DNA from: Candidatus Poribacteria bacterium
Lineage (GTDB): Bacteria; Poribacteria; WGA-4E; WGA-3G
Reading direction: 5' to 3'
DNA: 7,310 bases
Assembly: GCA_028818995.1 (NCBI GenBank)
Contig: JAPPMR010000697.1
Location: 1 to 7,310 of the forward strand
Below are positions 5,753 through 7,310 of this stretch, in pieces. The translations under genes and the position numbers were made by a program. Below the pieces are notes generated by a model. That model saw only the letters and a list, made by a program, of their open reading frames with translations. It was not told the DNA's origin and searched no databases. The stretch's first letter is position 1. Every line of letters begins with the position of its first letter.

Positions 5753-7310
5753 TGCAGCCGTAAACTGTTTAGCACAACCGACACACTACTAAACGCCATT
5801 GCAAACGCTGCGAGCATCGGGTGGAGTTCTCGGAACATTGTCGGCACGAAAGATAGTGGGTAAAGTGCGCCTGCTGCGATAGGAATTAAAAGCACGTTGT
5901 AGAAGAACGCCCAGAACAGGTTCTGTTTAATCGTACGCATCGTTGAACGGCTCAATCGAATTGCATCGGGAAGTCCACGCAAATCGCTGTGCATGAGCGT
6001 CACGTGTGCTGTCTCTCTGGCAATATCGGTGCCTGTGCCGAGTGAGATTCCGATATCGGCTTGTGCCAATGCGGGGGTATCGTTAATGCCATCGCCTACC
6101 ATCGCGACGAGTCCACCATTTTGCGCCTGTAGCTTCTTAACAGCTGCCGCTTTATCTTCGGGTTTGAGTTCTGCCATGACATCGCTAATCCGTGCAGCCT
6201 TGGCGATCGTATCAGCCGTAACGCGGTTATCCCCCGTCATCATTGTTACAGTACATCCAAGTTCGTAGAGCTCCGAGACTGCAGCTTGTGCTTCGGGTTT
6301 CAACGTGTCCGCGACCGCCAAAAGCCCAACAACGTACCCATCAACAGCGACCCATAGGACAGTTTTCGCTTCAGTCTGTAGACGCGCTGCTTCTTCTTCA
6401 AATCCGTTCGTGGGAACACTGTGTTGTTGAATTAAGGGTAAATTGCCTATGATGACACTATTTTCACCCACTTGTGCAGCGATACCGTGCCCAACAACTG
6501 CCTCAAACGCACTTGGCGTAGCGATGTCCAGTCCACGTTCCTTAGCGGCTTGGACAACTGCTTTTCCGATGGGATGTTCACTGCCACGCTCCGCAGCGGC
6601 AGACAGTTGCAGGAGTTCCGATTCGTCTTTATCTGTGAAAATATCGGTAAGCGTGAGTTTGCCCTCTGTCAAGGTGCCTGTTTTATCGAGCACAATTGTG
6701 GTTAAGTCTCCAGCGCGTTCAAGTGCTTCGCCGTTTCGGAAGAGGATGCCGCGCTGCGCACCGATACCGGTTCCCATCATAACGGCGGTCGGGGTGGCAA
6801 GGCCCAACGCACAAGGGCAGGCTGTGACGAGGATTGCAACTAAACGGAGCATTGCCGGGGTGAATCCTGCTCCGATGAGAAACCACCACACAAGAAACGT
6901 CACGACGGCAATCGCGGTGACAACAGGTACAAACACATTTGTGACTGCATCGGCAGCGCGTTGGATGGGAGGTTTGCTCTGTTGCGTTGTCTGTACCAAT
7001 TGGACAAGACGGGCAAGTGCCGTTTCTGCCCCTATATGTGTGGCTTCCATTGTGAGCATGCCACTCTGATTCATCGTCGCCGCGATCACAGCGTCGCCCG
7101 GTCCCTTATCTATTGGCACGCTTTCTCCGGTGAAGACGCTTTCATCAATGGCACTTGTACCGCCGCGCACCACGCCATCAACAGGGATATTTTCGCCGGG
7201 ACGTACAAGAAGGACATCTCCTACGCCGATCTGTTCAATAGGAACGTGTTGTTCTTCGCCGTTTTCTAAGCGGCACGCTGTTTCGGGAAAAAGTTTCGGG
7301 AGTTTTTTGA
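5737..7310 (-). CDS. copA: Copper-exporting P1B-type ATPase, C-terminal part (5' end outside window)
   Basis: This is a Cu+ (possibly Ag+) efflux pump of the inner membrane. About 523 residues are visible and the frame stays open to the window edge, so the metal-binding N-terminus and first membrane helices are missing. Numbering from the first complete codon (7308), the actuator domain shows PGENIPVDG and TGES (60-63). Two helices follow, the second carrying the metal-site CPC (164-166). Then come phosphorylation motif DKTGT (208-212), nucleotide-site SEHP (243-246) and GHG, TGDN (358-361) and GDGIND (405-410). The last two helices carry YN (470-471) and a Met followed by SS (MAFSS), the pattern of Cu+-specific P1B-1 pumps. 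No broken motif is seen. Base composition is richer in G+C than the left part of the window. The last codons overlap the helicase start. No copper-responsive regulator or chaperone gene is in view. Confidence 0.93.
   Translation of the reverse strand, partial: KKLPKLFPETACRLENGEEQHVPIEQIGVGDVLLVRPGENIPVDGVVRGGTSAIDESVFTGESVPIDKGPGDAVIAATMNQSGMLTMEATHIGAETALARLVQLVQTTQQSKPPIQRAADAVTNVFVPVVTAIAVVTFLVWWFLIGAGFTPAMLRLVAILVTACPCALGLATPTAVMMGTGIGAQRGILFRNGEALERAGDLTTIVLDKTGTLTEGKLTLTDIFTDKDESELLQLSAAAERGSEHPIGKAVVQAAKERGLDIATPSAFEAVVGHGIAAQVGENSVIIGNLPLIQQHSVPTNGFEEEAARLQTEAKTVLWVAVDGYVVGLLAVADTLKPEAQAAVSELYELGCTVTMMTGDNRVTADTIAKAARISDVMAELKPEDKAAAVKKLQAQNGGLVAMVGDGINDTPALAQADIGISLGTGTDIARETAHVTLMHSDLRGLPDAIRLSRSTMRTIKQNLFWAFFYNVLLIPIAAGALYPLSFVPTMFRELHPMLAAFAMAFSSVSVVLNSLRLQWRKS

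Noticed and set aside
6443..7069. 208-aa plus-strand open frame opposite copA
   Set aside because: It lies opposite intact P-type ATPase motifs. The Ala/Ser/Pro/Val-rich product is typical of an antisense shadow.
1..7310. CRISPR array, tRNA, rRNA, insertion sequence or integrase
   Set aside because: No regularly spaced repeats, cloverleaf-like segment, transposase motif or terminal inverted repeats were seen.

Overview
This is a bacterial window in which every supported gene lies on the minus strand, so transcription runs from the right edge to the left. The sequence has SD-like ribosome sites, one very good sigma70-type promoter, and ATG/GTG starts with tight coupling. Nothing in it fixes the species. 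The right end (copper ATPase) is visibly richer in G+C than the left 2.2 kb, which suggests that accessory DNA adjoins a housekeeping-type metal gene.

Right to left: (1) about 523 C-terminal residues of a Cu+-exporting P1B-type ATPase (CopA-like), whose N-terminus lies beyond the window. (2) A large SF2/SNF2-type helicase (about 1,119 aa) with a C-terminal DUF3883 domain. Its start overlaps the ATPase stop as ATGA. It resembles the DrmD/DUF3883 helicases of defence loci, but no methylase or other DISARM gene is in view. (3) A 220-bp spacer with nested inverted repeats and a strong promoter (TTGACC-N17-TATAAT). (4) A compact set read from that promoter: a ThsB-like TIR protein (GTG start), then after 2 nt a small membrane protein resembling the RipA family, then a 75-aa beta-rich protein. 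(5) After a further 125 bp, a 278-aa uncharacterised protein with a soluble N-terminal part and C-terminal membrane segments, which may be frameshifted near its end.

The most interesting part is the left half. A TIR enzyme-like protein translated together with a membrane protein has the layout of a sensor/signal producer plus membrane effector, as in Thoeris-like defence. The usual Thoeris effector ThsA is absent. The two downstream genes may be further components or unrelated. The defence role is inferred from protein families and gene arrangement, not shown by the sequence.
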